Positions 36,526-49,700 are shown, numbered from the stretch's first letter. The stretch is 64,000 nucleotides of DNA from Parascedosporium putredinis (GCA_949357655.1 CASHTG010000016.1:1426001-1490000), one strand, 5' to 3'. Made by a program: numbers and translations. Notes: generated by a model from the sequence alone, not told the origin.

Positions 36526-38278
36526 ATGGCCCCCAACAGTCGTCCAGCCGATCGTCCGGCACCTTCTTTGGGGTGTCGACGAAGTCGTTATCTTTGCTCA
36601 CTGTACGAACAAGCTCCTCCTTTGGTGCGGGAAGTCCGTCTCGGGCTATATCGTGATTCCTTGGGCTAACTCTCTGCACGGCGCACAGCTCACCTTCCAA
36701 CACTCGGCGTTGATTTTGGTAAGAACCCCCAAGACGGAGCAATCGACATGGCCTTGCTGGATTTGACGTTATTGATTACGCTCTAACGACGATTGGTTGT
36801 GTCAGATCATGCACTACTCTCGAATCATGGCGCCCGCGGGGACCAACGGTACTTCCCGTCAACTGCCGTCTTCTTAAACGAGATCATTAAGCTCGCCATA
36901 TCCCTTACCTTTTCGATATATGAGGTGTCCCGCACCCTCGCCCCTCCACTCCCGCCACCGTCATCTTTCAGCAAATCTATAACTCGGTCTTCCGAGGCGA
37001 TGGCTGGAAAATGGCCCTTCCCGCGGCGCTCTTCACGCTGCAAAACTCGCTGCATTACGTTGCAGTGAGTAACCTGACGCTGTGCATTTCCAGGTTTTGT
37101 ACCAAGTTGAGGTAGGTCATATGCGGCGGCATTGCGCGGCTGTACCTCGGAATCGCTCTAGTAGCAACAAGACTAAACTGTATGGTCTCTCTCGCAGATT
37201 CTCGCGACTGCCATCTTCACCGTCACACTTCTTCGCCGACCGATCGGCATGAAGCGCTGGCTCGCCCTGATTCTACTTACCATGGGCGTTGCGATCGCCT
37301 CGCTCCCCCAATCCGGCACACCTCTCGATGACAAGCTACTCTTCCACGACAGCTCGGATCACTATTACCCCCGCTCAGCCCACGAGCTAGGCCAGGCTGC
37401 TAACGGCGCTGGAGAGGCCAACCACCATCTCTCGAAGCGCTCGGCCACATACGAGGGGATTCAGGACGACGAATTCGTCGATACGATGGTCGCGAGCCTC
37501 AACTATTCCCTCGGCGTCACCGCCGTTCTGGTCGCGGCAACGGCCTCGGCACTTACGGGCGTCTATTTTGAAAAGGTCCTGAAGGACTCTCCTACCCCTG
37601 CCTCCATATGGACCCGCAATGTGCAACTTTCCTTTTACTCGCTCTTCCCAGCTTTCTTCGTGGGCATCGTGTATAAGGACGGCGCCGATATTGCCCACCA
37701 CGGCTTCTTCGACGGCTACAACTGGGTTGTGTGGACTGCCATTGTATTCCACGCCGTTAACGGCATTTTGACTTCCTTGGTCATCAACTATGCCGACAAC
37801 ATTGCCAAGACCTTCTCGACTAGCTTCAGTATCCTCATTAGCATTGTCTTTAGTCTTCAGTTCTTCGACTTGACCCTTACGCGTTCGGTATGTCCTCACC
37901 AGCTAAGAGACCCCCATCCCCTCCTTAATTATCTTTCTTCTGACCACCATGTTTCTATAGCTCTTCGTTGGCACCGGCCTCGTCCTTGTAGCCACCTATC
38001 TCTATTCCACGTCTGGTCCTTCCCGTGGTTATCGATCCTCTCGCCCTACTCCGATCCACGTCGCCACCCTGGAGAAAACCACAATCGACCGCCTCAACAC
38101 CCCTCGCGCAACCCCCGATCCTTCCCTCATCCCATCAGGGCCATTTGCGGCGCCCCCAACGTCATCGCGCGCTACACTTGATCCCCTCGATGCCGCTAAA
38201 GCTATCGGCCTCACCACGTCGAGGCCTTCCTCTCCCATGTTCCCAAGGCCGTCACCTCGCAAGGACCGCGATGAGTAA
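36526..38278 (+). CDS. SLC35A-type nucleotide-sugar transporter (UDP-galactose transporter-like)
   Basis: A Golgi multi-span antiporter that brings a nucleotide sugar, probably UDP-galactose or UDP-GlcNAc, into the lumen. Exons: 36526-36602, 36689-36718 (30 bp), 36806-37111, 37198-37887 and 37961-38278, all phase 0. Family motifs are clear: TLTFQHSALIL, IMHYSRIMAPAGDQRYF, VSNLDAVHFQVLYQ, TGVYFEKVLKDS and NYADNIAKTFSTSFSI. Ten or so hydrophobic helices are visible. A Ser/Pro-rich cytosolic tail of about 85 residues ends PSPRKDRDE. Single bases are missing at C5 36530-36534, G4 36838-36841, T3 36966-36968 and about 37074-37077. Restored length is 474. A hydrophilic loop between residues about 190 and 230 is longer than usual. 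Substrate is inferred from the subfamily. Confidence 0.88.
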
Positions 38279-39162
38279 GCTAAATGATACCACTTTAAGA
38301 GGGCCTCGCATGCTTCGCGAAACATGAAGATGGCCTTGCTTGATTGAGGTTTAGTGGATGTCCTGGGTGCTCGGCGATCTAGGCCTGGCTGAAGCAGCCG
38401 CTTAACGGCAGAGTTGCAACGCTGCATGGCAAGTGATTCCAGGCGCCCTGATTTACTAGGCAACGTTTGTATGAACGATGAAAGGGCCGGATGAAGGCAG
38501 GAGGGGGAAAGGCTAAAAGAAACCTCTCCACGGAAGACCTATACCCCGAGATCATATTTTTTTAGAGTGAGAGAAACGGTCTGCTGTGGACGTAATCGCA
38601 AGACCTGCTGCATGGGCGCCGTGACATAAGAGGGAGGAAAACATTATACCTTGTTAGATCTATCTCGATTTCTATACATAATTCCAAGGGGTTTTCTCCT
38701 CTTTGTTAAAGCTCAAAGGACATAGCTACCATTCTATGAACATCCTGATGGTTTGTTTCGAGCTCCAGAGTCATGGCCACTGGCGCGAGTCGTGCCAAAT
38801 CGGCGTCGACGGTTCGATCAATGTTAATATAGCCATTGAAAAAAACCATCTTGGTGCCTCGCAATGTCTATATAATACCATGGCGCCCGGCACCTCCATC
38901 CATCGTGCTGTGTTCAAAGTCGTGGAATTTTAGGATATTTCCTTGGTTCTTTTTAAATCATCTCCTCGACCTCATTATAATCCACATTTTGACGACTACC
39001 TGTCCCATACCTGCCTCTCTTGAACATTACTTGGGAATAGGGACATGAGATAACGACATTTTCTCATCCTCCTCCAATTTTTTTTTAAAAAGACTAAACA
39101 GGCAAAAAGCAAATGAATTAACAGCAAAAGATGGCACAATTCGGTGCGGTTCCTTGGAAGGA
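38279..39162. other. Convergent 3' region
   Basis: 3' untranslated regions of the transporter (plus) and the pyrophosphorylase (minus) meet here. No gene is seen. Confidence 0.5.
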
Positions 39163-40867
39163 TTACATAATGATCTCGTTGGAGACGTCCTGAAGGGGGT
39201 AGATGTTAGTGAAAAGGTTCGATGAGATGGAAAACGGAAACAACTTCTTACCCTCTTTAGCTCCTTGTAGGGCAGGCAGACGCAGTTCTGGACACGGATC
39301 TCGTCGCCGACAGCGCAGTCCTTGCCGAGGATGGTGATGCTCTGGACCTTGACACCGTTCTTGACGATGCTGGTAGTGTGGCTGTTGGCAGCAATGGGAG
39401 TACCTTCGACACGGGCCCAGGCACCAACGCGCGAGCCCCAACCAATGATGGAATGGAGGACGCAAGCGTCGTGCTTGATCTCGGAGTCCTCGAGAACGAT
39501 AGACTCCTTGACACGGGCACCGGCGCCGACGTGGACGCGGGGACCGACGGAAACGTTGGGACCGAGCTTGGCGGTGGGGTCAATGGTGGCGGTGGGGTGG
39601 ATGAAGACGGGGGATGATGTTGGTGGAGCGGGGCGCAAGCTCCTTGGAGCCGGCGTGAAGAGCCTGCTGGAGATAGAGGGCATTGGCGGGGACGGCGGAA
39701 CCAGCAGTCTTGATCTGGCGCCAGAAGTCCTTGGTCTCGTAGACGAAGAACTGCTTGTTGTCGGCAAGATCGCTAAGGATGTCCTGCTCAAGACGAATGA
39801 CCTCGTTCTTGTTCTCTACGTCATCGTCGAGGATCATGCTGCTCTCGAGGTTGTCGGAGCTGGGATAGGAGACCAGACGGGAGGGGCGGTCAGTTCGGCG
39901 CTTAATGGCATTCCTAATGCTAGGGAAGATTGCCTCTGTGCTAAACAAGTAGACACCGCAGTTGATGAGGTTGCTGATATGGCTCTCGGGCTTCTCGACG
40001 TAGTGAAGCACGCGGCGGGTGTGGGCGTCGGAGACGATGCAGCCAAAGTTGCTGGCGGCCTCGTTGGAGACCTTGGTGCCGAGAATGACGGCCTCGGCAT
40101 CCTTCTCGACGAAGAGCTTCAGCATGTCGACAAGGGGAATGAGCAGCACACATCGGCATTGAGCACGAAGAGGCGCTCAGGACGACCCTTGAGGATGGCA
40201 TCCCTGAAATGGTAGAGACCACCAGCAGTGCCGAGGGCCTCGTATTCACGGAGGTACTTGATAGAGAGGCCGGGGAACTCGCTCGAGGCTTCCTTGATGA
40301 AGTTCTGGAAGATCTGCTCCTCGTAATAACCAATGATGTAGACCTCCTGAAGGTGCTTGGTGGTGAGCTTGCTGAGGGCAGAGACACAGTGCCAGATGAT
40401 GGGGTGGCCCGCAACCTCGAAGAGGGGCTTGGGGACGTCGAGACTGAGAGGCCGGAATCGAGTTCCGCGCGAAGGGCCGCCAACCTAGATGCGAGAGGGA
40501 ACGGTGAGATTAGTAGCTGATAGCATTTTCTGACATGACGAAAAGCAAGGACGATGCACCCCGCCCAAGCGAAAGAAATAAAAAATTGTAGAAAAAGAAA
40601 AGGATGGATAGAAAACAGAAGAGCAGCAGGACTGGGCTCGGCAAGCAAGAAAGCAAAAGCGGTGCTGAAAAGGCTGATACAATCCAGCAGAGGATTGCTG
40701 ATTCGTATCTACTCTAGGCAAAGGTGCTCCTCAAGCGAGGCGGGGAGTTGGTGAAGCTCCGGGTATGCAGAGCTCGGGCCAAAAATAGCGGTGGGGGATC
40801 GCCTTACCAGAATTACGGCCTTGGTGGCGGGCTGCTCCTTGCCTCGGTGGGGAACCTGGAGAGACAT
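39163..40867 (-). CDS. GDP-mannose pyrophosphorylase, alpha type (GMPPA-like)
   Basis: It belongs to the mannose-1-phosphate guanylyltransferase family. The alpha type is thought to be a regulatory partner of the catalytic beta type in supplying GDP-mannose for glycosylation and wall mannans. Exons are 40867-40808, 40484-39252 and 39189-39163; the first intron is long (323 bp), the second 62 bp, all phase 0. The nucleotidyltransferase domain opens KAVILVGGPSRGTRFRPLSL, then VPKPLFEVAGHPIIWH. The C-terminal left-handed helix has hexapeptide repeats and ends VQNCVCLPYKELKR then DVSNEIIM. Bases are missing at G4 40134-40137 (one) and G5 39609-39613 (probably two). Restored, it has 440 residues, the normal length. 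A plain beta-type MPG1 would be about 360 residues. Confidence 0.92.
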
Positions 40868-42720
40868 TGCACTGGGATTTGGCTGGGGGAGGATGATAAA
40901 AGTGAGAGTTAGGGAGAGATGTGACGAGAAGGCGAGGGGGAAAAAGGGGGGCGGACAGGATATGAAATATCGAAAAGAGTTGGGCAGTCGTGGCTTTGGA
41001 ATTATTATATGGTGACGATGCCTCGCCGTAGTTGTCCCAACACGGAAGTTTCCTGGTTACTCGTCAGGGGTCGCGGGGCTCATTTCCTGTAGTGGGCGCG
41101 GGAAGGGACACTTGTCTTCCAGCTGGCCCCGGCTGCGGCCATTATCTTTGCGAGCTGCGCCCACGCTGCCAAAGGCGGGTCCCGCCATCATCTCTGAGCT
41201 CAGCTCGCCAACATTTGAACCATTGATTCTCAATGGACCCCAACAAGCCTGGCGTGAGCTGACTTATTGGCCTACTAGTCTTGAAAATGCTATCACCTAT
41301 AAGACCTCAAGTGTGTATTAATTCTCGTCGACGGAGGAGGAAGCCCATGCATATCGAGACCGGGGATATCTATAAAAATAAAACTGCAAACTGACAACGT
41401 GGGTGTTAATCTCCTTTACGAGGCCATCTTGGCCATCTGACCAAGTCCATGGACGGCGAGATCAATTTATTGACAAGGGTTTTCTGGTTAGTCCAGCTCG
41501 TGAAGACGCTACGGGTGGATGGCGTCCTCAGCCAATTGCTCCCTTTGATCCACCAGTGTGGGCCTGTCCGGAGCTTGGTTGTGGTGAAAGCGGAGCTGCT
41601 GTTGAAAATGCCGTTCAATGTTGCCAAATTCCCCTTGAAATTTTGGTCACATGAGAAGGCAGGAAGTCGTAGCAGGATGAATCCCCTGACAGCTAGCCAG
41701 GTCTGGGGTTTTTTTCTTGTCACGATGATGATATTTATCCCGGCGCACTTTGCTTCACTCTTTGTGGGTGTCTGTCACCGTTCGCATCAAGAAGCCTTCG
41801 CCAACTGTCCACGATAAGAACATTGATTTTGGCCGCAGAACCACTTGAAATCCAGTCCTTGGCCACTGCTCCCTCGCGTGCACAAGAGCTCTTGCCAACG
41901 ATCTTGCAGCCCCTTTAATAGCCCCATCACCAATGATAAACTCCCTGCAGCTAGAAACATATTCACTATATGGTGGCATATCGGAAGCTGTTGCCTTAGT
42001 AGCCCATTGATAACCTACATCGATTGATCTTGATTCTCCAGCCAGTACCTAGGTCTTAAGGTCTGAATAGATTCAGGATGGCCAGTATCAAGATCCTAGT
42101 CGGCGATGGCTCGCATGTGGATGTCCTTCACCACCGTTCTCTCCACCAAGACGGTAGCCAATCAAATCCAAGAATTTGTCCCAGCTCCCTCGCCATCACC
42201 TCGCGAATTTTCCCCGTCACTTCCATGCACCAGCCCAGCTCCGCGTTTTGTTAGCAGGGTTGGCGAAGTAACTTTCAGCAGCATTTGATTTCTCAATTTT
42301 TCTACCTCCCGGGGCAAAATTTGGGGATTCGGCGCCAGTTGGAATAATTCAATATTTTGATTTTGGTAATGATAGAAAATTCGGGATTCTTGCCCCTTGG
42401 GTGGCCAGATATGGTGGTTTCGAGAGTGAGGCGAATGTAGCTTTTCCCACGCTGCTACCAAAAATGTGTCGTGTTGGAGCTTCAACTTGGACTTGTCGTC
42501 CCAGCCCACCTATATGAGAAGGAGCTGTCCAACTCCTTTGACCCTTCGCTCTTTCTCGCGATTCAACTTGTTTTTCCGTGATATTTCTCTTTTATCTTTC
42601 TATTTCATTCCTTTCTGGTTCATTCTGATATCTGCTTAGAAGGCCGGATTCCCCAGGCCATCCCCCTTCTATTTAGTTCCCCTACTTCCTCCCTCCCCTC
42701 CCCTTCCCCCAATTCACAAC
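40868..42720. other. Divergent intergenic region
   Basis: Promoter sides of the pyrophosphorylase (minus) and the dynamin-like gene (plus). A plus-strand frame 41449-41817 starts with ATG (122 codons) but has no family likeness. No gene is supported. Confidence 0.45.
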
Positions 42721-45562
42721 ATGGCTCGTATCAAGCAGGAGCCTGCGCCAACAGTATATTTCGAGGAGATGGGTGATAATTCGTTCCGTACCAGAGAGTC
42801 TACGGTCCAGGCGAGCATGTATTCTGCCTATCGCGACGAGAGGGGGATGCTCGTAAGTACCGCCCCACGCCCCCGGCCTAAATAGAGCCAAAGGTGTAAA
42901 CTAACACGATCCTCTAGCCACCCCATCTGAGAGAAGATTTGATGAGCCTCCACTAGTCTTGCAAGTCAACGATGTTAGAATGGCTCGTCCTCACAAACCC
43001 CTGTCAACCCGACGTCAGATACCATTCCTTTCATGAACGGGTCATTTGAGCGTATTGCAAAGAATCTTCAATACCTCAACGACACCCTTGGTGATCTTCA
43101 CTCACTTGGAATTCAGCATGACATTCAACTGCCCGAGCTTGTCCTTGTCGGGGATCAGTCTGCAGGCAAATCAAGCCTCATGTCAGGCCTCGCTGGCATT
43201 AACCTGCCTCGCAGCGGCGGCGTGTGCACACGCTGCGTCACACATATTCGAGTTTCCCGCCACCACACCTGGCAGTGTCGCGTATCTTTGCGGCGCAAGT
43301 ATGCCTTCTGTCCTCCCGCAGACGGCATCATATCGTTGCATAGCGTCACTCCCGATGACCGGTTTCCTCCTTGGAAACCCGTACACGAGACCGTGCTTGA
43401 CTTCAAGACCCTTGACTGCCCTGACGAGATCGAAAATACGCTACGATGGGCGCAGGTGGCCATCCTCAATCCTAACAAGCCGCACAAGGATTATATTCCC
43501 GGCTCCGGTCACGCCACCATTGGAGAGGACGCGTTCGAAAAGGCTGCCGAACACACAGAGGCCAAATTCTCACCCAATGTCATTTCACTGGAGATTAGGC
43601 ATCCAGACTTTGCAGATCTCTCCTTCTATGACCTCCCCGGCGTCTTCGTCCGGCCTGGTCACCCAGACGAGAACTACTTGGTCCAGGTAGTCAAGAATCT
43701 CGCTGAGACGTACATCAACCATAAGGAGGCCATCATTATCTGGGCTATCCCTATGAATCTTGACCCGATGAACTCAACAATGTCGAAAATCATTGAGGAC
43801 TGCGATGCACTAGACCGGACAATTGGTGTAATGACAAAAGCAGACCTATTGCCTAGAGATGAGGGCACACTCCGTCAGTGGTGCGCCATCCTCCAGGGAC
43901 AAAGCCATTCAACTGGCCATGGTTACTATGTGACTTCCGTCGTCCCGACGAAAGCCTTGATGAGCAGAATCGTTGGGAGGATGTTTTCTTTGATGACTCG
44001 TCCCAGTGGCCGAGTGAGTTCCGACAGTATCGCAACCGATGTGGCTTGAAGCAGCTTCACTTTGACCTCTCTGATAAACTAGGGGCTGCTTTCGCAAGGA
44101 GGTACGTAGGACCGTGACGATATCCCGACGATGGTGGCTCCAGTGTACTAACCCTCGCTCTCGCTATAGCCTTCCAACCATCAAAACAAAGATTGCCAGC
44201 AAACTTATACGCGCAAGACATGAACTCGCCTCACTACCCGAGCTTCCAGCGAATGTGGAGCTTGAAGTGCGAACAAGTCTGATGAATTTTCGTGACAGGG
44301 TGCTCTCAGGACTTAAAGGTAACCAGTTCTCATCGAATTACCAGTACCTGGCAGAGTCCTTTCGTAACTGTCTCATTGCGATGAAGCCCAAAATCAACGT
44401 TAAGGACGATAACGAGGTAATCGAAATTCCGGATGATGAGGACGTACAGGGCAACCCAGCAGGGCAGCCTAAGCGGAAAGCGACAGACATGCCTCCGCCT
44501 ATGCCGTCTACGCCGTCGAAACGCCAGCGAACGGCCAACGCCTCGCCCGTAAAGCGTGAGGAACTTGGCCCGGCCTCGGCATCGGGACCGGGCGGACGTT
44601 CTGGGTCTGCGACGCCAAGTCTGGGCGCGGCTCCCACCGAAACGCCGAGCCCATTTGCAGAGTTTGGGCCCTATAAATCAAGGAAACTCCGGGATATCAG
44701 CGAGTCTATCACTCGACACACGCGACCTGGTCAGCCAGGTTTGGTTGCTGGAGCCGTCTATGAAGAGCTTTGCCAGCAAGCCGTAAGACCATGGGAGGAA
44801 CCTGTTCGCAAGTTCCTCCAACTTGTAATGAAGCAGGTCGAATCAGTCATCAAGGGGCTCTTCATCAAGCATTTTCTCAACTACAGAAACGATTGATATA
44901 CAAGAGGGCGAAGGAGACCATGCTCAAGTTCCTCGCCGACGCCAAGCAAGAGACGGAAGCCTACCTCATGAAGACGCTCGAAATCCATACAAGGCAGCTA
45001 TTCACCCTCAACGTCGAGGAATTCAAGCGCTACAGACGCGCCGAAGAGAATGTCTTGCGCCGCCACCGACACTACATCCGGTGGCAGACCGCGACCGGGG
45101 AGGTACCGCCCAAAGCGTTCTCGCCCCTAGAATCCCTTTCAGCTCAGGAACGTGAGCAAGATGAAAAAGAGGCGAACTGTACAGCTCGAGAGGATGGGCA
45201 AGGACCCCTTTGAAACAGAAGTGGATGTCTTTGCCTACGTACGGGGCTATTATAGGCTCGCCTCCGCTCGACTGACTGATACTGTCGCCCTTATTCTTCA
45301 CTCCGACATGATTCCTACCATTGAGAAGAGGTTGACAGCAGATCTGCACCTCGAAAGGGAGCTCGGCGTTTTCCCGAGCGGCAATGGCGAGATTTACGAC
45401 ACTCTGATGTCGGAGGATGAGGCTACTGCGAGGATGCGAGAGAAGGTGCGCGCCGACGTTAAGAAATTCGAGCGAGCCCTCGAGTCCATCTCTCAGTTGG
45501 AGGCGCGCAGTGGACTATATGGCCGAAATGGAGAGCCAGACTCTGACCATAATATCGCCTAA
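42721..45562 (+). CDS. Dynamin-superfamily GTPase with nuclear-type insert
   Basis: A large GTPase of the dynamin/Mx type; its target membrane or partner is unknown. Exons are 42721-42852, 42918-44101 and 44170-45562 (introns 65 and 68 bp). The G domain has G1 GDQSAGKSS (about 122), G3 DLPG (about 283) and G4 TKAD (about 351). A middle region follows, and a C-terminal GED-like helix begins around FETEVDVFAYVRGYYRLASA. Between them is an insert (about 520-590) with EVIEIPDDED, which looks like a SUMO-interacting motif, basic stretches (KRKATD, SKRQRTANASPVKRE) and Pro/Ser/Gly. Bases are missing at C4 42921-42924, about 42978, about 43932, about 44866 and A5 45164-45168 (net two there). Restored length is about 904. 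The family call is firm; the role is inferred. Confidence 0.88.
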
Positions 45563-46610
45563 CTGTTTCCTGCACTCGCCCAGGCTCTCGGAAGCTACCA
45601 AATGTATGCATCCGCCGCTCACAGCTCCCGACGAATCACCACGCACGCAGGGGACCTGACTGCCCCTACTTTATTCTGGCTTTGGACTTGATACTCATCG
45701 GGTCTCTTGACCTATTCGTCTTCGTTTTGATTGTTTTAGTTTGGCCGCGATAGACCCCCGGATGAGGTCAGCTTGTACAGATAGAGAGAGAGAGAGAGAA
45801 GGAAGTGAACGGCTTTGTGCCACACGAATGGCCAAGTGACTGTTAGGTTGATTGCATTTTCCCACTGCGGATACCAGCGACAGTGGTTTTTCTTTGCCAT
45901 AGCCACGGGCCGCACTACCCTAGAATAGGCTTCTGGGTTGAATTTTTTGCTTGTTGATCGAATGAAGGCGAGGAAAAGGTGGGATAAGGGCCGGGTTTCT
46001 CGGAAGTGAGTAACGGTGATAACACGGATCACAACGAGATAGCACGGAAAGAGTTCAAAAAATTATTAGGCCGAATCACACACCACGTTAATGTAAATGA
46101 CACTCAGGACCTGCAGCTTTTGGTTTACGCAATCATGTCGGCGCCATTGAAGCCTATATTGGACCCGTCGCGGCTCTTAATTGGGGGTGCCAGGATGCTC
46201 CCACATTCTCGGATCGGATTCCTCAACATGGACGAGCGCCATGGGTAAGACGTGTACATACGCGCAGCCATCCTTGGAATTTTCTAGCACACCCTTTCCC
46301 TTCACTTCTTTTTTGTTTCTTGTTTTCTGGTTCGAGGCTGTAGGTCATGTACATTTGTTGGTTTGAAGTCTTTTGAATTTAGAGGTTAGGAGACCCGCGT
46401 TTCAAGAAAAAGATGGCCTCAATTCACGACACAGCAACACTGCAGGAACCAACTAAGAAGCCCAGAGACCGCCTAGAAACGAGAATCACGCCATATCTCA
46501 GACGCTGTTGGAGGTGGACTTGGGGCTTATAAAGGGTGTAGATAGCTATTGTCAGCCCTGCCTTGATGTGGTTGCTCTCAGCGAGGATACATGAGCAAGT
46601 GCTCGTGCAT

Positions 46611-46678
46611 GCGTGCGTACGTGTGTGTGTGTGTGTGTATATATGTGTGTATATATGGATGTGTGTATATATGGATGT

Positions 46679-46726
<48 letters not shown>

Positions 46727-46760
46727 ATGTGTGTGCGTACGTGTATATGTGTGCGTGTGT
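46611..46760. repeat. GT/AT microsatellite (about 150 bp)
   Basis: Alternating purine-pyrimidine tract, mainly (GT)n with TATATATG interruptions and two GGATGTGTGTATAT blocks. The 12-mer GTGCGTACGTGT occurs at both ends (46613-46624 and 46734-46745). Such tracts can adopt Z-DNA. Confidence 0.95.
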
Positions 46761-49700
46761 TGGTAGGAGCGGGTTCTCCTCTTGGCCATTGTATCTGTGT
46801 GCTCTTTCCCGAAATCCCTCGTGGCAAGTTATATCTTGGCTACGTCCCATATTTTCTCTACTCGTCTTGGCTATAGTGGTCTTTCATTTGGAGCCGCAGC
46901 CGATCCCGGTGGGACCTGCGCCTGCAGATACGACCCTCACCCGGATTGCGATGTGGGGTGGCGTTGGCGTTGGCAGAGCACGCCCAACGCCGATAGCTCT
47001 ACGGGAATTGAATCGGCACGCACCAAAGTGGTCGTGTAACAGAGTACGTTGGCGGAATAGAGGCCTTGGCACAGGTGAGAGGGAGGGCTAGGAAATGAAG
47101 AGTGCCGAAGGAGGGGACGCCGAACGTATGCGAACGACCCCCAGATCATCTTGGCACAAAAAAAAAAAAAGAACAAAAAGAAGAAGGAAAAGAAGGGACG
47201 ATAAAATGCAGACATATAGAGAGGGGATAAGGGTAGAAGACGCCACAAAAAGAAGAGTGAAGCAAGACGAGAAAGTAGACCAGGACAAGCAGGCGAAGTG
47301 GCACACGGAAATAGATTTCCAGCCTTCCTCCTCCTCTTTTTCTCAGCGACCGAAGCGGCTGGTGAATAGGACGGCAAAGAAAGTGTAGGAAGTGAGGGAT
47401 CGAGGCCCAACCCAGACCGAATGGGGCTCGTCTACTATGCAGTATTATTCCGCTGTCTTTCTTCTCCGTTCACGCTCCTCTCCCCTCTTCCCTCCGTTCT
47501 CTGTGCCCGCGCTTACTGTCGTGGAAGCAGCGGAATAGAGGCGGGATGCGGGGGCCAGCCCCATGGGGGAAGCAAAACAGGAACGGACCGGAAGTAGGAA
47601 CTGTACATGCGGAGATTAGACTGGCAAGAGAAGAGAATTCTTTTGCTCGTCTTCTCTCCTCTTTCGAGAGCCAGTGACAGAAAAGGCGGGACCGTGAACC
47701 CGTCAGTCGTCTCCTTCCCCTTTGCTCTTCAGATTGAATTCACTTCCCCCAATTTGAGAGTACATGAGGTTCATCTACGTATCCGGGGCCGAATCTCTTA
47801 GTGATCGACTATATCCTCATCTATTTTGTGTGTTCGACTCGATGGCGTTCCTTAGTTTCGCTTTTCATCCCAAGGATACACACTCGTTACCAGGTTGCAC
47901 ACTTAGACCACCTCAGTCGGAAACCATGGCTAGATAGGTGATAGCATCAGACTCCCCAACTCCACAGGGAGGGTATTACCCAACGCGTCAGAGCGAGGCC
48001 GGCGTCCTTTCCCGTTTTTTGAGACTTTGTAGGCCCGAAAGAAGATGCGGACGGCGAACCATGCCGATGCCCTCTGCCCCACGCACCCCTCTGCCCCTCT
48101 TTGACGCCGGTATCTCCTCGGACTTGAAATCACCCTCAAGTGCTCTTCGCGTCTGCCAAACAAACGGCTGCGGCGTGCTGGATCGGCGGGCCTATAAATA
48201 TGAAAGAGAGTGTATGCTGCAACAGCGGCTAAATTTGCCACAATCTCCATAGGGTCGGAAAATCTGGCGAATCACTCAGCTCAGAATTAGGCGAAAGATC
48301 TGAAACGGCTCGCTCCAAGGCTCATGGAAAGGAATTGGACCCTGGCGAGAACTAAAGGGGAAGGGATAGGAGAGAATGGGAGAGAAAAAAAAAAACTGTC
48401 TTGAAAGTAAAATGAGACGGAAATTAGAGAGACTACTCTCTCTTTCTTGGTACCCTTTTGTGTGACAAGAGAAGCACATTGCTATAAAACCGGCGGGGAT
48501 GAGGGGCCGTATTATCGGATACTTGAGTGGCCGATCAACGTGCGTGGTGGGCCGCATTCGGCGCCGCTTGACATCGGCTGCGGTTGCTATCACGCCGCCC
48601 AACTTTCACCGTGGTCGAGACTCAAGACGAGAAATCCTGTCCTAGCTTTGAGGGCCGCAGAAGGAATCGTGTTTCGGCTTCCTCTTAGGGCGAGCCAATA
48701 GACGATAGTAGGCACGTATGATTTACCTTGTCATGCATTGCTTACCACCTGTCATGAGAGTATCGTCCGTTGCACGGCCGAACTGACACTCTCATTGTCG
48801 ATCGACGTCTAAAAATGCCGAGGAAGAAACTCCTTGATCGACAGCAACGGCTGGCCAAGAGTCAGAAACCCCATTTTTGCACAGCGGATTTGCTTCTACG
48901 CGGGGTTTGGGCCGGGCGGGGATTGGACGTCCTGCTCCGGTATTCCTGCCTTGCGGGTCTGATCGCCACGCAGGAAATCCGGGACGCTTGCAGCATCATT
49001 TCGCACAAACAACTAAGAAGAGCTTGGGGCGTGTGTATGAGAGCAAGATCCTTCTGTGCAAGAGGGGAGGTTGACGGCCTATTCGCTTGAGCCCTTCGCT
49101 CGGCCAAATATTGTAGAACATCGTGCCGAAGCTAACCCTGCTGTTGTCGCGTTGTTGTGTTGTCGTCTGTATGCCTTCGCTTTGCAATCGGTACGCTGGC
49201 GACTAGATTGGAATTCGGTTGGGCTGTCAGCTCTTCCTCAATGAAGCCTTTGTGGGGACGGCGTCAGGCGTATTCATCGTCGGCGCCGATTTTGTAGTAC
49301 GAACAGGCGTCCAAAACCCCGCGCCATGTGCATCTCTCTTCGCTCTTTGCTGCCCCTCGACTCTGCTACATTTCACACGAGCCGAGGGCGTTGCCTCATA
49401 TCGCGCGGCGATATTCTTGAAGAATAGGATCATCCCATGACTTCTCGATCGCCCTTGAGCTCCCCACTTTTGGTTTCATACGAGTGCCAGGAAGTTGTCG
49501 CCCTCCCTCGCGAAGTGGGAGATAAAACGCATGAAATTCAGGCCGATGGTAAACCTTGAGTGGATTTCAACAATCCGGAAGATTAGTGGGCCCAAACAGT
49601 CTTCGTCGCAAGTGTTTTGTGCGTGATGGCCGGGGAACTGGCCGGTGGCGATCTTCGACTGCACGCTTCCCCTCGTGGTATACACCTACATACCCCGATG

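Noticed and set aside
39322..40215. 297-codon plus-strand open frame
   Set aside because: Antisense shadow of the GDP-mannose pyrophosphorylase, whose minus-strand motifs are unmistakable.
41449..41817. 122-codon plus-strand open frame with a hydrophobic segment
   Set aside because: No family likeness and overlapped by an equally long antisense frame.
46424..46850. Open frames of Thr-His or Cys-Val repeats
   Set aside because: Produced by the GT microsatellite in every frame.
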